Below, one piece after another: positions 28,543-41,360 of a DNA stretch of 64,000 nucleotides. A model generated the notes under the pieces. The model did no database searches and had not been told where the DNA came from. It worked only from the letters and a program-made list of their open reading frames with translations. The stretch's first letter is position 1. Every line of letters starts with the position of its first letter. A program made the position numbers and the translations under genes. This DNA is from Halictus rubicundus (Eukaryota; Arthropoda; Insecta; Hymenoptera; Halictidae): the NCBI RefSeq assembly GCF_050948215.1, contig NW_027488567.1:1612001-1676000 (forward strand). Reading direction: 5' to 3'.

Positions 28543-30030
28543 AGGATAGGATAGGATAGAGGATAGGATATGATAGAGGATAGGATAGGATAGAGGATAG
28601 GATAGGATAGAGGATAGGATAGGATAGAGGATAGGATAGGATAGAGGATAGGATAGGATAGAGGATAGGATAGGATAGAGGATTGGAGAGGATAGAGGAT
28701 AAGATAGGATACAGGATACGATATTATAGAGGATAGGATAGGATAGAGGATAGGATAGGATAAAGGATAGGATAGGATAGAGGATAGGATAGGATAGATG
28801 ATATTATAGGAAAGAGGATAGGATATGATAGAGGATACGATATTATAGAGGATAGGATAGGATAGAGGATAACATAAGGGATTGGATAGGATAGAGGATA
28901 GGATTGGATTGAGGATAGGATAGGAAAGAGGACAGGATAGGATACAGGATACGATATTATAGAGGATACGATATTATAGAGGATACGATATTATAGAGGA
29001 TACGATATTATAGAGGATCGGATAGGATAGAGGATAGGATAGGATAGAGGATAGGATAGGATAGAGGATAGGATAGGATAGAGGATAGGATACGATAGAG
29101 GATTGGATAGGATAGAGGATGTGATAGGATAGAGGATAGGATAGGATAGAGGATAGGATAGGATAGATGATATTATAGGAAAGAGGATAGGATATGATAG
29201 AGGATACGATATTATAGAGGATAGGATAGGATAGAGGATAACATAAGGGATTGGATAGGATAGAGGATAGGATAGGATTGATGATAGGATAGGAAAGAGG
29301 ACAGGATAGAATACAGGATACGATATTATAGAGGATAGGATAGGATAGAGGATAGGATAGGATAGAGGATAGGATAGGATAGAGGATAGGATAGGATAGA
29401 GGATAGGATGGGATAGAGGATAGGTTAGGATAGAGGATAGGATAGGATAGAGGATAGGATAGGATAGAGGATTGGATAGGATAGAATATAGGATAGGATA
29501 GAGGATAGGATTGGATTGAGGATAGGATAGGAAAGAGGACAGGGTAGGATACAGGATACGATATTATAGAGGATACGATATTATAGAGGATACGATATTA
29601 TAGAGGATCGGATAGGATAGAGGATAGGATAGGATAGAGGATAGGATAGGATAGAGGATAGGATAGGATAGAGGATAGGATACGATAGAGGATTGGATAG
29701 GATAGAGGATGTGATAGGATAGAGGATAGGATTGGATTGAGGATAGGATAGGACAGAGAATAAGATAGGATACAGGATACGATATTATAGAGGATAGGAT
29801 AGGATAGAGGATAGGATAGGAAAGAAGATAGGATAGGATAGAGGATACGATAGGATAGAGGATAGGATTGGATTGATGATAGGATAGGAAAGAGGACAGG
29901 ATAGGATACAGGATACGATATTATAGAGGATACGATATTATAGAGGATAGGATAGGATAGAGGATAGGATAGGATAAAGGATAGGGTAGGATAGAGGATA
30001 GGATAGGATAGAGTATAGGATAGGATAGAG
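28543..30030 (+). repeat. Distal part of segment D (AACATAAGGG-bearing), cycle 1
   Basis: This part follows the 2877-bp triplication. It carries AACATAAGGG (28871 and 29240) in place of AACATAGGGG, and GGACAGAGAATAAG near 29750. The same words recur at about 49.6-52.2 kb and 55.8-58.4 kb. In cycle 2 this distal part was duplicated together with the proximal part, whereas here it is present once. Confidence 0.75.
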
Positions 30031-30062
30031 GATAGGATAGGAAAGAGGACAGGTTAGGATAC

Positions 30063-30164
30063 AGGATACGATATTATAGAGGATACGATATTATAGAGGA
30101 TACGATATTATAGAGGATACGATATTATAGAGGATACGATATTATAGAGGATACGATATTATAG
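30063..30164 (+). repeat. Run of six CpG-bearing b-units
   Basis: Six uninterrupted copies of AGGATACGATATTATAG (102 bp) mark the start of segment A2. This is the longest perfect run of this variant that I found. Homologous places at about 617 and 6844 carry four copies. Confidence 0.93.
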
Positions 30165-31499
30165 AGGATAGGATAGGATAGAGGATAGGATAGGATAGTG
30201 GATAGGATAGGATAGACGATAGGATAGGATAGAGGATAGGATAGGATAGAGGATAGGATAGGATAGAGGATAGGATAGGATAGAGGATAGGATAGGATAG
30301 AGGATAGGATAGGATAGAGGATTGGATAGGATAGAGGATAGGATAGGATAGAAGATAGGATAGGATAAAGGATAGGATAGAGGATACGATAGGATAGAGG
30401 ATAGGATTGGATTGAGGATAGGATAGGATAGAGGATAGGATAGGATAGAGGATTGGATAGGATAGAGGATAGGATAGGATAGAAGATAGGATAGGATAGA
30501 GGATAGGATAGAGGATACGATAGGATAGAGGATAGGATTGGATTGAGGATAGGATAGGAAAGAGGACAGGATAGGATACAGGATACGATATTTTAGAGGA
30601 TACGATATTAGAGAGGATACGATATTATAGAGGATACGATATTATAGAGGATACGATATTATAGAGGATAGGATAGGATAGAGGATAGGATAGGATAGTG
30701 GATAGGATAGGATAGAGGATAGGATAGGATAGAGGATATGATAGGATAGAGGATAGGATAGGATAGATGATATTATAGGAAAGAGGATAGGATATGATGG
30801 AGGATACGATATTATAGAGGATAGGATAGGATAGAGGATAACATAGGGGATTGGATAGGATAGAGGATAGGATAGGATTGATGATAGGATAGGAAAGAGG
30901 ACAGGATAGGATACAAGTTACGATATTATAGAGGATACGATATTATAGAGGATAGGATAGGATAGAGGATAGGATAGGATAAAGGATAGGGTAGGATAGA
31001 GGATAGGATAGGATAGAGTATAGGATAGGATAGAGGATAGGATATGATAGAGGATAGGATAGGATAGAGGATATGATAGGATAGAGGATAGGGTAGGATA
31101 GAGGATAGCATAGGATAGAGGATAGGATAGGATAGAGGATAGGATAGGAAAGAGGACAGGTTAGGATACAGGATACGATATTATAGAGGATACGATATTA
31201 TAGAGGATACGATATTATAGAGGATACGATATTATAGAGGATAGGATAGGATAGAGGATATTATAGGATAGAGGATAGGATAGGATGGAGGATAGGATAG
31301 GATAGGATAGAGGATAGGATAGGATAGAGGATAGGATAGGATAGAGGATAGGATAGGATGGAGGATAGGATAGGATAGAGGATAGGATAGGATTGAGGAT
31401 AGGATAGGACAGAGGATAAGATAGGATACAGGATGCGATATTATAGAGGATAGGATAGGATAGAGGATAGGATAGGATAAAGTATAGGGCAGGATAGAG

Positions 31500-34312
31500 G
31501 ATAGGATAGGATACAGAATACGATATTATAGAGGATACGATAGTATAGAGGATAGGATAGGATAGAGGATAGGATAGGATAGAGGATAGGATAGGATAGA
31601 GGATAGGATAGGATAGAGGATAGGATAGGATAGAGGATAGGATAGGATAGAGGATTGGATAGGATAGAGGATGCGATAGGATAGAGGATAGGATAGGATT
31701 GAGGATAGGATAGGACAGAGGATAGGATAGGATATAGGATAGGACAGGATAGAGGATAGGATAGGATAGAGGATACGATAGGATAGAGTATTCGATATTA
31801 CAGAGGATACGATAGGATAGAGTATACGATATTACAGAGGATAGGATAGGATAGAGGATAACATAGGGGATTGGATAGGATAGAGGATAGGATAGGATTG
31901 ATGATAGGATAGGAACGAGGATAGGATAGGATAGAAGATAGGATAGGATAGAGGATAGGGTAGGATAGAGGATATGATAGGATAGAGGATAGAATAGGAT
32001 ACATAATAGGATAGGATAGAGGATGGGATAGAGGATAGGATAGAGGATTGGATAGGATAGAGGATATTATAGGATAGAGGATAGGATAGGATAGCGGATA
32101 GGGTAGGATGGAGTATACGATAGGATTGAGGATAGGGTAGGGTTGAGGATAGGATAGGATAGAGGATAGGGGATTGGATCGGATACAGGATTGGATAGGA
32201 TAGAGAATAGGATAGGATAGAGGATATTATAGGATAGAGGATAGGATAGGATGGTGGATAGGATAGGATAGGATAGAGGATAGCATAGGATATAGGATAG
32301 GATAGGATAGAGGATAGGATAGGATAGAGGATAGGATAGGATAGAGGATTGGATAGGATAGAGGATACCATAGGATAGAGGATAGGATAGGATTGAGGAT
32401 AGGATAGGAAAGAGGACATGATAGGATACAGGATACGATATTATAGAGGATAGGATAGGATAGAGGATAGGATAGGATAGAGGATAGGATAGGATAGAGG
32501 ATAGGATAGGATATAGGATAGGATAGGATAGAGGATAGGATAGGATAGAGGATAGGATAGGATAGAGGATTGGAAAGGATAGAGGATAGGATAGGAAAGA
32601 GGACATGATAGGATACAGGATACGATATTATAGAGGATACGATATTATAGAGGATACGATATTATAGAGGATAGGAGAGGATAGAGGATAGGATAGGATA
32701 GTGGATAGGATAGGATAGACGATAGGATAGGATAGAGGATAGGATAGGATAGAGGATAGGATAGGATAGAGGATAGGATAGGATAGAGGATAGGATAGGA
32801 TAGAGGATAGGATATGATAGAGGATTGGATAGGATAGAGGATAGGATAGGATAGAAGATAGGATAGGATAGAGGATAGGATAGAGAATAGGATAGGATAG
32901 AGGGTAGGGGATTGGATCGGATACAGGATAGGAGACGGTAGAGGATTGGATAGGATAGAGGATAGGATAGGATAGAGGATATTATAGGATAGAGGATAGG
33001 ATAGGATGGAGGATAGGATAGGATAGGATAGAGGATAGGATAGGATAGAGGATAGGATAGGATAGAGGATAGGATAGGATGGAGGATAGGATAGGATAGA
33101 GGATAGGATATGATTGAGGATAGGATAGGACAGAGGATAAGATAGGATACAGGATGCGATATTATAGAGGATAGGATAGGATAGAGGATAGGATAGGATA
33201 AAGTATAGGGTAGGATAGAGGATAGGATAGGATACAGAATACGATATTATAGAGGATACGATAGTATAGAGGATAGGATAGGATAGAGGATAGGATAGGA
33301 TAGAGGATATGATAGGATAGAGGGTATGATAGGATAGAGGATGGGGTAGGATAGAGGATAGGATAGGATAGAGGATAGGATATGATAGAGGATAGGATAG
33401 GATAGAGGATAGGATAGGAAAGAGGACAGGATAGGATACAGAATACGATATTATAGAGGATACGATAGTATAGAGGATAGGATAGGATAGAGGATAGGAT
33501 AGGATAGAGGATAGGATAGGATAGAGGATAGGATAGGATAGAGGATAGGATAGGATAGAGGATAGGATAGGATAGAGGATAGGATAGGATAGAGGATTGG
33601 ATAGGATAGAGGATGCGATAGGATAGAGGATAGGATAGGATTGAGGATAGGATAGGACAGAGGATAGGATAGGATATAGGATAGGATAGGATAGAGGATA
33701 GGATAGGATAGAGGATACGATAGGATAGAGTATTCGATATTACAGAGGATACGATAGGATAGAGTATACGATATTACAGAGGATAGGATAGGATAGAGGA
33801 TAACATAGGGGATTGGATAGGATAGAGGATAGGATAGGATTGATGATAGGATAGGAACGAGGATAGGATAGGATAGAAGATAGGATAGGATAGAGGATAG
33901 GGTAGGATAGAGGATAGGATAGGATAGAGGATAGAATAGGATACATAATAGGATAGGATAGAGGATGGGATAGAGGATAGGATAGAGGATTGGATAGGAT
34001 AGAGGATATTATAGGATAGAGGATAGGATAGGATAGCGGATAGGGTAGGATGGAGTATACGATAGAATTGAGGATAGGGTAGGGTTGAGGATAGGATAGG
34101 ATAGAGGATAGGAGAAGATAGAGGATAGGATGGGATAGAGTATACGATACGATAGAGGATAGGATGGAGAATAGGATAGGATAGAGGATAGGGGATTGGA
34201 TCGGATACAGGATTGGATAGGATAGAGAATAGGATAGGATAGAGGATATTATAGGATAGAGGATAGGATAGGATGGAGGATAGGATAGGATAGGATAGAG
34301 GATAGGATAGGA
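31500..34312 (+). repeat. Direct repeat in A2, period 1942 bp
   Basis: The two members are about 31500-32290 and 33430-34312, with other A-class satellite between them. The matching 207-bp blocks at 31798-32004 and 33740-33946 are exactly 1942 bp apart. At the left end the offset is 1925 bp (CAGAATACG near 31514 and 33439), a one-unit difference. Near 32.1 kb the first member is 80 bp shorter than the second. Confidence 0.82.
32141..32177 (+). other. Site of an 80-bp deletion in the first A2 repeat
   Basis: From GGTTGAGG (32141) to GGGGATTGG (32169) is 28 bp here, against 108 bp in the second member (34083 to 34191). The missing 80 bp include GGAGAAGATAG and TATACGATACGATAG. They are present in A0 and A1 (for example near 7480-7550), so the first member is the one that lost sequence. 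Confidence 0.85.
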
Positions 34313-37300
34313 TAGAGGATCGGATAGGATAGAGGATAGGATAGGATAGAGGATAGGATAGGATAGAGGATCGGATAGGATAGAGGATAGGATAGGATAG
34401 AGGATAGGATAGGATACAGGATAGGATAGGATAGATGATATTATAGGAAAGAGGATAGGATATGATAGAGGATACGATATTATAGAGGATAGGATAGGAT
34501 AGAGGATAACATAGGGGATTGGATAGGATAGAGGATAGGATAGGATTGATGATAGGATAGGAAAGAGGAGAGGATAGGATACGGGATACGATATTATAGA
34601 GGATACGATATTATAGAGGATACGATAGTATAGAGGATAGGATAGGATAGAGGATAGGATAGGATAGAGGATAGGATAGGATAGAGGATAGGATAGGATA
34701 GAGGATAGGATAGGATAGAGGATAGGATAGGATAGAGGATAGGATAGGATAGAGGATTGGAAAGGATAGAGGATAGGATAGGAAAGAGGACATGATAGGA
34801 TACAGGATACGATATTATAGAGGATACGATATTATAGAGGATAGGATAGGATAGAGGATAGGATAGGATAGAGGATAGGATAGGATAGAGGATAGGATAG
34901 GATAGAGGATAGGATAGGATAGAGGATAGGATAGGATAGAGGATAGGATAGTATAGAGGATAGGATATTAAAGAGGATAGGATATTATAGAGGATAGGAT
35001 AGGATAGAGGATAACATAGGGGATTGGATAGCATAGAGGATAGGAGACGATAGTGGATAGGATAGGATAGAGGATAGGATAGGATAGAGGATCGGATAGG
35101 ATAGAGGATAGGATAGGATAGAGGATTGGATAGGATAGAGGATAGGATAGGATAGAGTATACGATACGATAGAGGATAGGATGGAGAATAGGATAGGATA
35201 GAGGATAGGGGATTGGATCGGATACAGGATAGGAGACGGTAGAGGATTGGATAGGATAGAGGATAGGATAGGATAGAGGATATTATAGGATAGAGGATAG
35301 GATAGGATGGAGGATAGGATAGGATAGAGGATAGGATAGGATTTAGGATAGGATAGGATAGAGGATAGGATAGGATAGAGGATAGGGTAGGACAGAGGAT
35401 AGGATAGTATAGAGGATAGGATATTGTAGAGGATAGGATATTATAGAGGATAGGGTAGGATAGAGGATAACATAGGGGATTGGATAGCATAGAGGATAGG
35501 AGACGATAGAGGATAGGATAGGATAGAGGATAGGATAGGATAGAGGATAGGATAGGATAGAGGATAGGTTAGGATAGAGGATAGGATAGGACAGAGGATA
35601 GGATAGTATAGAGAATAGGATATAATAGAGGATAGGATATTATAGAGGATAGGATAGGATAGAGGATAACATAGGGGATTGTATAGCATAGGGGATAGGA
35701 GACGATAGAGGATAGGATAGGATAGAGGATAGGATAGGATAGAGGATCGGATAGGATAGAGGATAGGATAGGATAGAGGATAGGATAGGATACAGGATAG
35801 GATAGGATAGATGATATTATAGGAAAGAGGACAGGATATGATAGAGGATACGATATTATAGAGGATAGGATAGGATAGAGGATAACATAGGGGATAGGAT
35901 AGGATAGAGGATAGGATAGGATAGAGGATAGGATAGGACAGAGGATAGGATAGAGGATAGGATAGGACAGAGGATAGGATAGTATAGTGGATAGGATATT
36001 ATAGAGGATAGGATATTATACAGGATAGGGTAGGATAGAGGATAACATAGGGGATTGGTTAGCATAGAGGATAGGAGACGATAGAGGATAGGATAGGATA
36101 GAGGATAGGATAGGATAGAGGATAGGATATGATAGGGGATAGGATAGGATAGAGGATAGGATAGAGGATAGGATAGGACAGAGGACAGGATAGGATACAG
36201 GATACGATATTATAGAGGATACGATAGTATAGAGGATAGGATAGGATAGAGGATAGGATAGGATAGAGGATAGGATAGGATAGAGGATAGGATAGGATAG
36301 AGGATAGGATAGGATAGAGGATTGCATAGGATAGAGGATGCGATAGGATAGAGGATAGGATAGGATTGAGGATAGGATAGGACAGAGGATAAGATAGGAT
36401 ACAAGATGCGATATTATAGAGGATAGGATAGGATAGAGGATAGGATAGGATAAAGGATAGGGTAGGATAGAGGATAGGATAGGATAGATGATATTATAGG
36501 AAAGAGGATATGATATGATAGAGGATACGATATTATAGAGGATAGGATAGGATAGAGGGTAACATAGGGGATTGGATAGGATAGAGGATAGGATAGGATT
36601 GATGATAGGATAGGAAAGAGGTCAGGATAGGATACAGGATACGATATTATAGAGGATACGATATTATAGAGGATACGATATTATAGAGGATAGGATAGGA
36701 TAGAGGATAGGATAGGATAGTGGATAGGATAGGATAGAGGATAGGATAGGATAGAGGATATGATAGGATAGAGGATAGGATAGGATAGAAGATAGGATAG
36801 GATTGATGATAGGATAGGAAAGAGGACAGGATAGGATACAAGATACGATATTATAGAGGATAGGATAGGATAGGATAGTGGATAGGATAGGATAGAGGAT
36901 AGGATTGGATTGAGGATAGGATAGGAAAGAGGACAGGATAGGATACAGGATACGATATTTTAGAGGATACGATATTAGAGAGGATACGATATTATAGAGG
37001 ATACGATATTATAGAGGATAGGATAGGATAGAGGATAGGATAGGATAGATGATTGGATAGGATAGAGGATAGGATAGAATTGAGGATAGGATAGGACAAA
37101 GGATAAGATAGGATACAGGATACGATGTTATAGAGGATAGGATAGGATAAAGGATAGGATAGGATAAAGGATAGGGTAGGATAGAGGATATGATAGGATA
37201 GAGGATAGGATACGATAGAAGATACGATAGGATAGAGGATAGGATAGGATAGAGGATAGGATAGGATAGAGGAGAGGATTGGATAGAGGATCGGATAGGA

Positions 37301-37422
37301 TAGAGGATAAGATTGGATAGAGGATAGGATAGGATAGAGGATAGGATAGGATAGAGGATAGGATAGGATAGAGGATCGGATAGGATAGAGGATAGGATAG
37401 GATAGAGGATAGGATAGGATAG

Positions 37423-37850
37423 AGGATAAGATTGGATAGATTATTGGATACGATTGAGGATAGGATAGGATATAGGATAGGATAGGATAGATGATAGGAT
37501 AGGATAGTTGATAGGATAGGATAGAGGATAGGATAGGATAGAGGATAGGATAGGATAGAGGATAAGATTGGATAGATTATTGGATACGATTGAGGATAGG
37601 ATAGGATATAGGATAGGATGGGATAGATGATAGGATAGGATAGAAGATAGGATAGGATAGTTGATAGGATAGGATAGAGGATAGGATAGGATAGAGGATA
37701 GGATAGGATAGAGGATAAGATTGGATAGATTATTGGATACGATTGAGGATAGGATAGGATATAGGATAGGATAGGATAGATGATAGGATAGGATAGAAGA
37801 TAGGATAGGATAGAGGATAGGATAGGATAGAGGATCGGATAAGAGAGAGG
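37423..37850 (+). repeat. 136/153-bp higher-order repeat run, B2 first member
   Basis: GATTGG landmarks of the AGGATAAGATTGGATAG unit lie at 37430, 37566 and 37719, spaced 136 and 153 bp apart as in B1 copy 2 and B3. Confidence 0.88.
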
Positions 37851-40800
37851 ATAGGATAGGATAGAGGATAGGATAGGATAGAGGATAGGATAGGATAGAG
37901 GATAGGATAGGATAGAGGATAGGATATAATAGAGGATAGGATTAGTAAGAGCATAGGATAGGATAGAGGATAGGATAGCATAGAGGATAGGATAGGATAG
38001 AGGATAGGATAGGACAGAGGATAAGATTGGATAGAGGATAGGATAGGATAGAGGATAGGATTGGATAGAGGATAGGATAGGGTAGAGGATAGAATAGGAT
38101 AGAGGATAGGATAAGTAAGAGGATAGGATAGGACAGAGGATAAGATTGGATAGAGGATAGGATAGGATAGAAGATAGGATAGGATAGAGGATAGGATAGA
38201 GAATAGGATAGGATAGAGGGTAGGGGATTGGATCGGATACAGGATAGGAGACGGTAGAGGATTGGATAGGATAGAGGATAGGATAGGATAGAGGATATTA
38301 TAGGATAGAGGATAGGATAGGATGGAGGATAGGATAGGATAGGATAGAGGATAGGATAGGATAGAGGATAGGATAGGATAGAGGATAGGATAGGATGGAG
38401 GATAGGATAGGATAGAGGATAGGATAGGATTGAGGATAGGATAGGACAGAGGATAAGATAGGATACAGGATGCGATATTATAGAGGATAGGATAGGATAG
38501 AGGATAGGATAGGATAAAGTATAGGGTAGGATAGAGGATAGGATAGGATACAGAATACGATATTATAGAGGATACGATAGTATAGAGGATAGGATAGGAT
38601 AGAGGATAGGATAGGATAGAGGATATGATAGGATAGAGGGTATGATAGGATAGAGGATGGGGTAGGATAGAGGATAGGATAGGATAGAGGATAGGATATG
38701 ATAGAGGATAGGATAGGATAGAGGATAGGATAGGAAAGAGGACAGGATAGGATACAGAATACGATATTATAGAGGATACGATAGTATAGAGGATAGGATA
38801 GGATAGAGGATAGGATAGGATAGAGGATAGGATAGGATAGAGGATAGGATAGGATAGAGGATAGGATAGGATAGAGGATAGGATAGGATAGAGGATAGGA
38901 TAGGATAGAGGATTGGATAGGATAGAGGATGCGATAGGATAGAGGATAGGATAGGATTGAGGATAGGATAGGACAGAGGATAGGATAGGATATAGGATAG
39001 GATAGGATAGAGGATAGGATAGGATAGAGGATAGGGTAGGACAGAGGATAGGATAGTATAGAGGATAGGATATTGTAGAGGATAGGATATTATAGAGGAT
39101 AGGGTAGGATAGAGGATAACATAGGGGATTGGATAGCATAGAGGATAGGAGACGATAGAGGATAGGATAGGATAGAGGATAGGATAGGATAGAGGATAGG
39201 ATAGGATAGAGGATAGGTTAGGATAGAGGATAGGATAGGACAGAGGATAGGATAGTATAGAGAATAGGATATTATAGAGGATAGGATATTATAGAGGATA
39301 GGATAGGATAGAGGATAACATAGGGGATTGTATAGCATAGGGGATAGGAGACGATAGAGGATAGGATAGGATAGAGGATAGGATAGGATAGAGGATCGGA
39401 TAGGATAGAGGATAGGATAGGATAGAGGATAGGATAGGATACAGGATAGGATAGGATAGATGATATTATAGGAAAGAGGACAGGATATGATAGAGGATAC
39501 GATATTATAGAGGATAGGATAGGATAGAGGATAACATAGGGGATAGGATAGGATAGAGGATAGGATAGGATAGAGGATAGGATAGGACAGAGGATAGGAT
39601 AGAGGATAGGATAGGACAGAGGATAGGATAGTATAGTGGATAGGATATTATAGAGGATAGGATATTATACAGGATAGGGTAGGATAGAGGATAACATAGG
39701 GGATTGGTTAGCATAGAGGATAGGAGACGATAGAGGATAGGATAGGATAGAGGATAGGATAGGATAGAGGATAGGATATGATAGGGGATAGGATAGGATA
39801 GAGGATAGGATAGAGGATAGGATAGGACAGAGGACAGGATAGGATACAGGATACGATATTATAGAGGATACGATAGTATAGAGGATAGGATAGGATAGAG
39901 GATAGGATAGGATAGAGGATAGGATAGGATAGAGGATAGGATAGGATAGAGGATAGGATAGGATAGAGGATTGCATAGGATAGAGGATGCGATAGGATAG
40001 AGGATAGGATAGGATTGAGGATAGGATAGGACAGAGGATAAGATAGGATACAGGATGCGATATTATAGAGGATAGGATTGGATAGAGGATAGGATAGGAT
40101 AAAGGATAGGGTAGGATAGAGGATAGGATAGGATAGATGATATTATAGGAAAGAGGATATGATATGATAGAGGATACGATATTATAGAGGATAGGATAGG
40201 ATAGAGGATAACATAGGGGATTGGATAGGATAGAGGATAGGATAGGATTGATGATAGGATAGGAAAGAGGTCAGGATAGGATACAGGATACGATATTATA
40301 GAGGATACGATATTATAGAGGATACGATATTATAGAGGATAGGATAGGATAGAGGATAGGATAGGATAGTGGATAGGATAGGATAGAGGATAGGATAGGA
40401 TAGAGGATATGATAGGATAGAGGATAGGATAGGATAGAAGATAGGATAGGATTGATGATAGGATAGGATAGAGGATAGGATAGGATAGAGGAGAGGATTG
40501 GATAGAGGATCGGATAGGATAGAGGATAAGATTGGATAGAGGATAGGATAGGATAGAGGATAGGATAGGATAGATGATTGGATAGGATAGAGGATAGGAT
40601 AGAATTGAGGATAGGATAGGACAAAGGATAAGATAGGATACAGGATACGATGTTATAGAGGATAGGATAGGATAAAGGATAGGATAGGATAAAGGATAGG
40701 GTAGGATAGAGGATATGATAGGATAGAGGATAGGATACGATAGAAGATACGATAGGATAGAGGATAGGATAGGATAGAGGATAGGATAGGATAGAGGAGA

Positions 40801-40947
40801 GGATTGGATAGAGGATCGGATAGGATAGAGGATAAGATTGGATAGAGGATAGGATAGGATAGAGGATAGGATAGGATAGAGGATAGGATAGGATAGAGGA
40901 TCGGATAGGATAGAGGATAGGATAGGATAGAGGATAGGATAGGATAG

Positions 40948-41360
40948 AGGATAAGATTGGATAGATTATTGGATACGATTGAGGATAGGATAGGATATAG
41001 GATAGGATAGGATAGATGATAGGATAGGATAGTTGATAGGATAGGATAGAGGATAGGATAGGATAGAGGATAGGATAGGATAGAGGATAAGATTGGATAG
41101 ATTATTGGATACGATTGAGGATAGGATAGGATATAGGATAGGATGGGATAGATGATAGGATAGGATAGAAGATAGGATAGGATAGTTGATAGGATAGGAT
41201 AGAGGATAGGATAGGATAGAGGATAAGATTGGATAGATTATTGGATACGATTGAGGATAGGATAGGATATAGGATAGGATAGGATAGATGATAGGATAGG
41301 ATAGAAGATAGGATAGGATAGAGGATAGGATAGGATAGAGGATCGGATAAGAGAGAGGAT
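40948..41360 (+). repeat. 136-bp higher-order repeat run, B2 second member
   Basis: GATTGG landmarks lie at 40955, 41091 and 41227, both spacings 136 bp. The nine-unit interval of the first member is eight units here. This single-unit loss accounts for the 17-bp change of offset between the two B2 members. Confidence 0.88.

Larger units (their letters stand above)
30030..35349 (+). repeat. Segment A2 of the satellite super-repeat (cycle 2)
   Basis: A-class satellite, homologous to A1 at offsets growing from 24327 bp (6599 and 30926) to 26313 bp (9177 and 35490). It contains a spaced direct repeat of about 0.8 kb with a period of 1942 bp. Two further stretches near 31.25-31.5 kb and 32.94-33.23 kb repeat at 1720 bp, showing more than one exchange. 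It joins B2 at about 35350, where GGATAGGGTAGGACAGAGG begins. Confidence 0.74.

Noticed and set aside
30063..30164. Inverted repeats or hairpins in the CGATATTATAG runs
   Set aside because: The motif is AT-rich and looks partly palindromic, but it is not a perfect palindrome, and no paired inverted copies were found. All copies are direct.
37730..39139. 469-codon minus-strand open frame that could be read as a repetitive surface protein
   Set aside because: Real repeat proteins have repeat lengths divisible by three. Here the unit is 17 bp and indels of 12, 17 and 80 bp shift the frame without any sign of selection for it.
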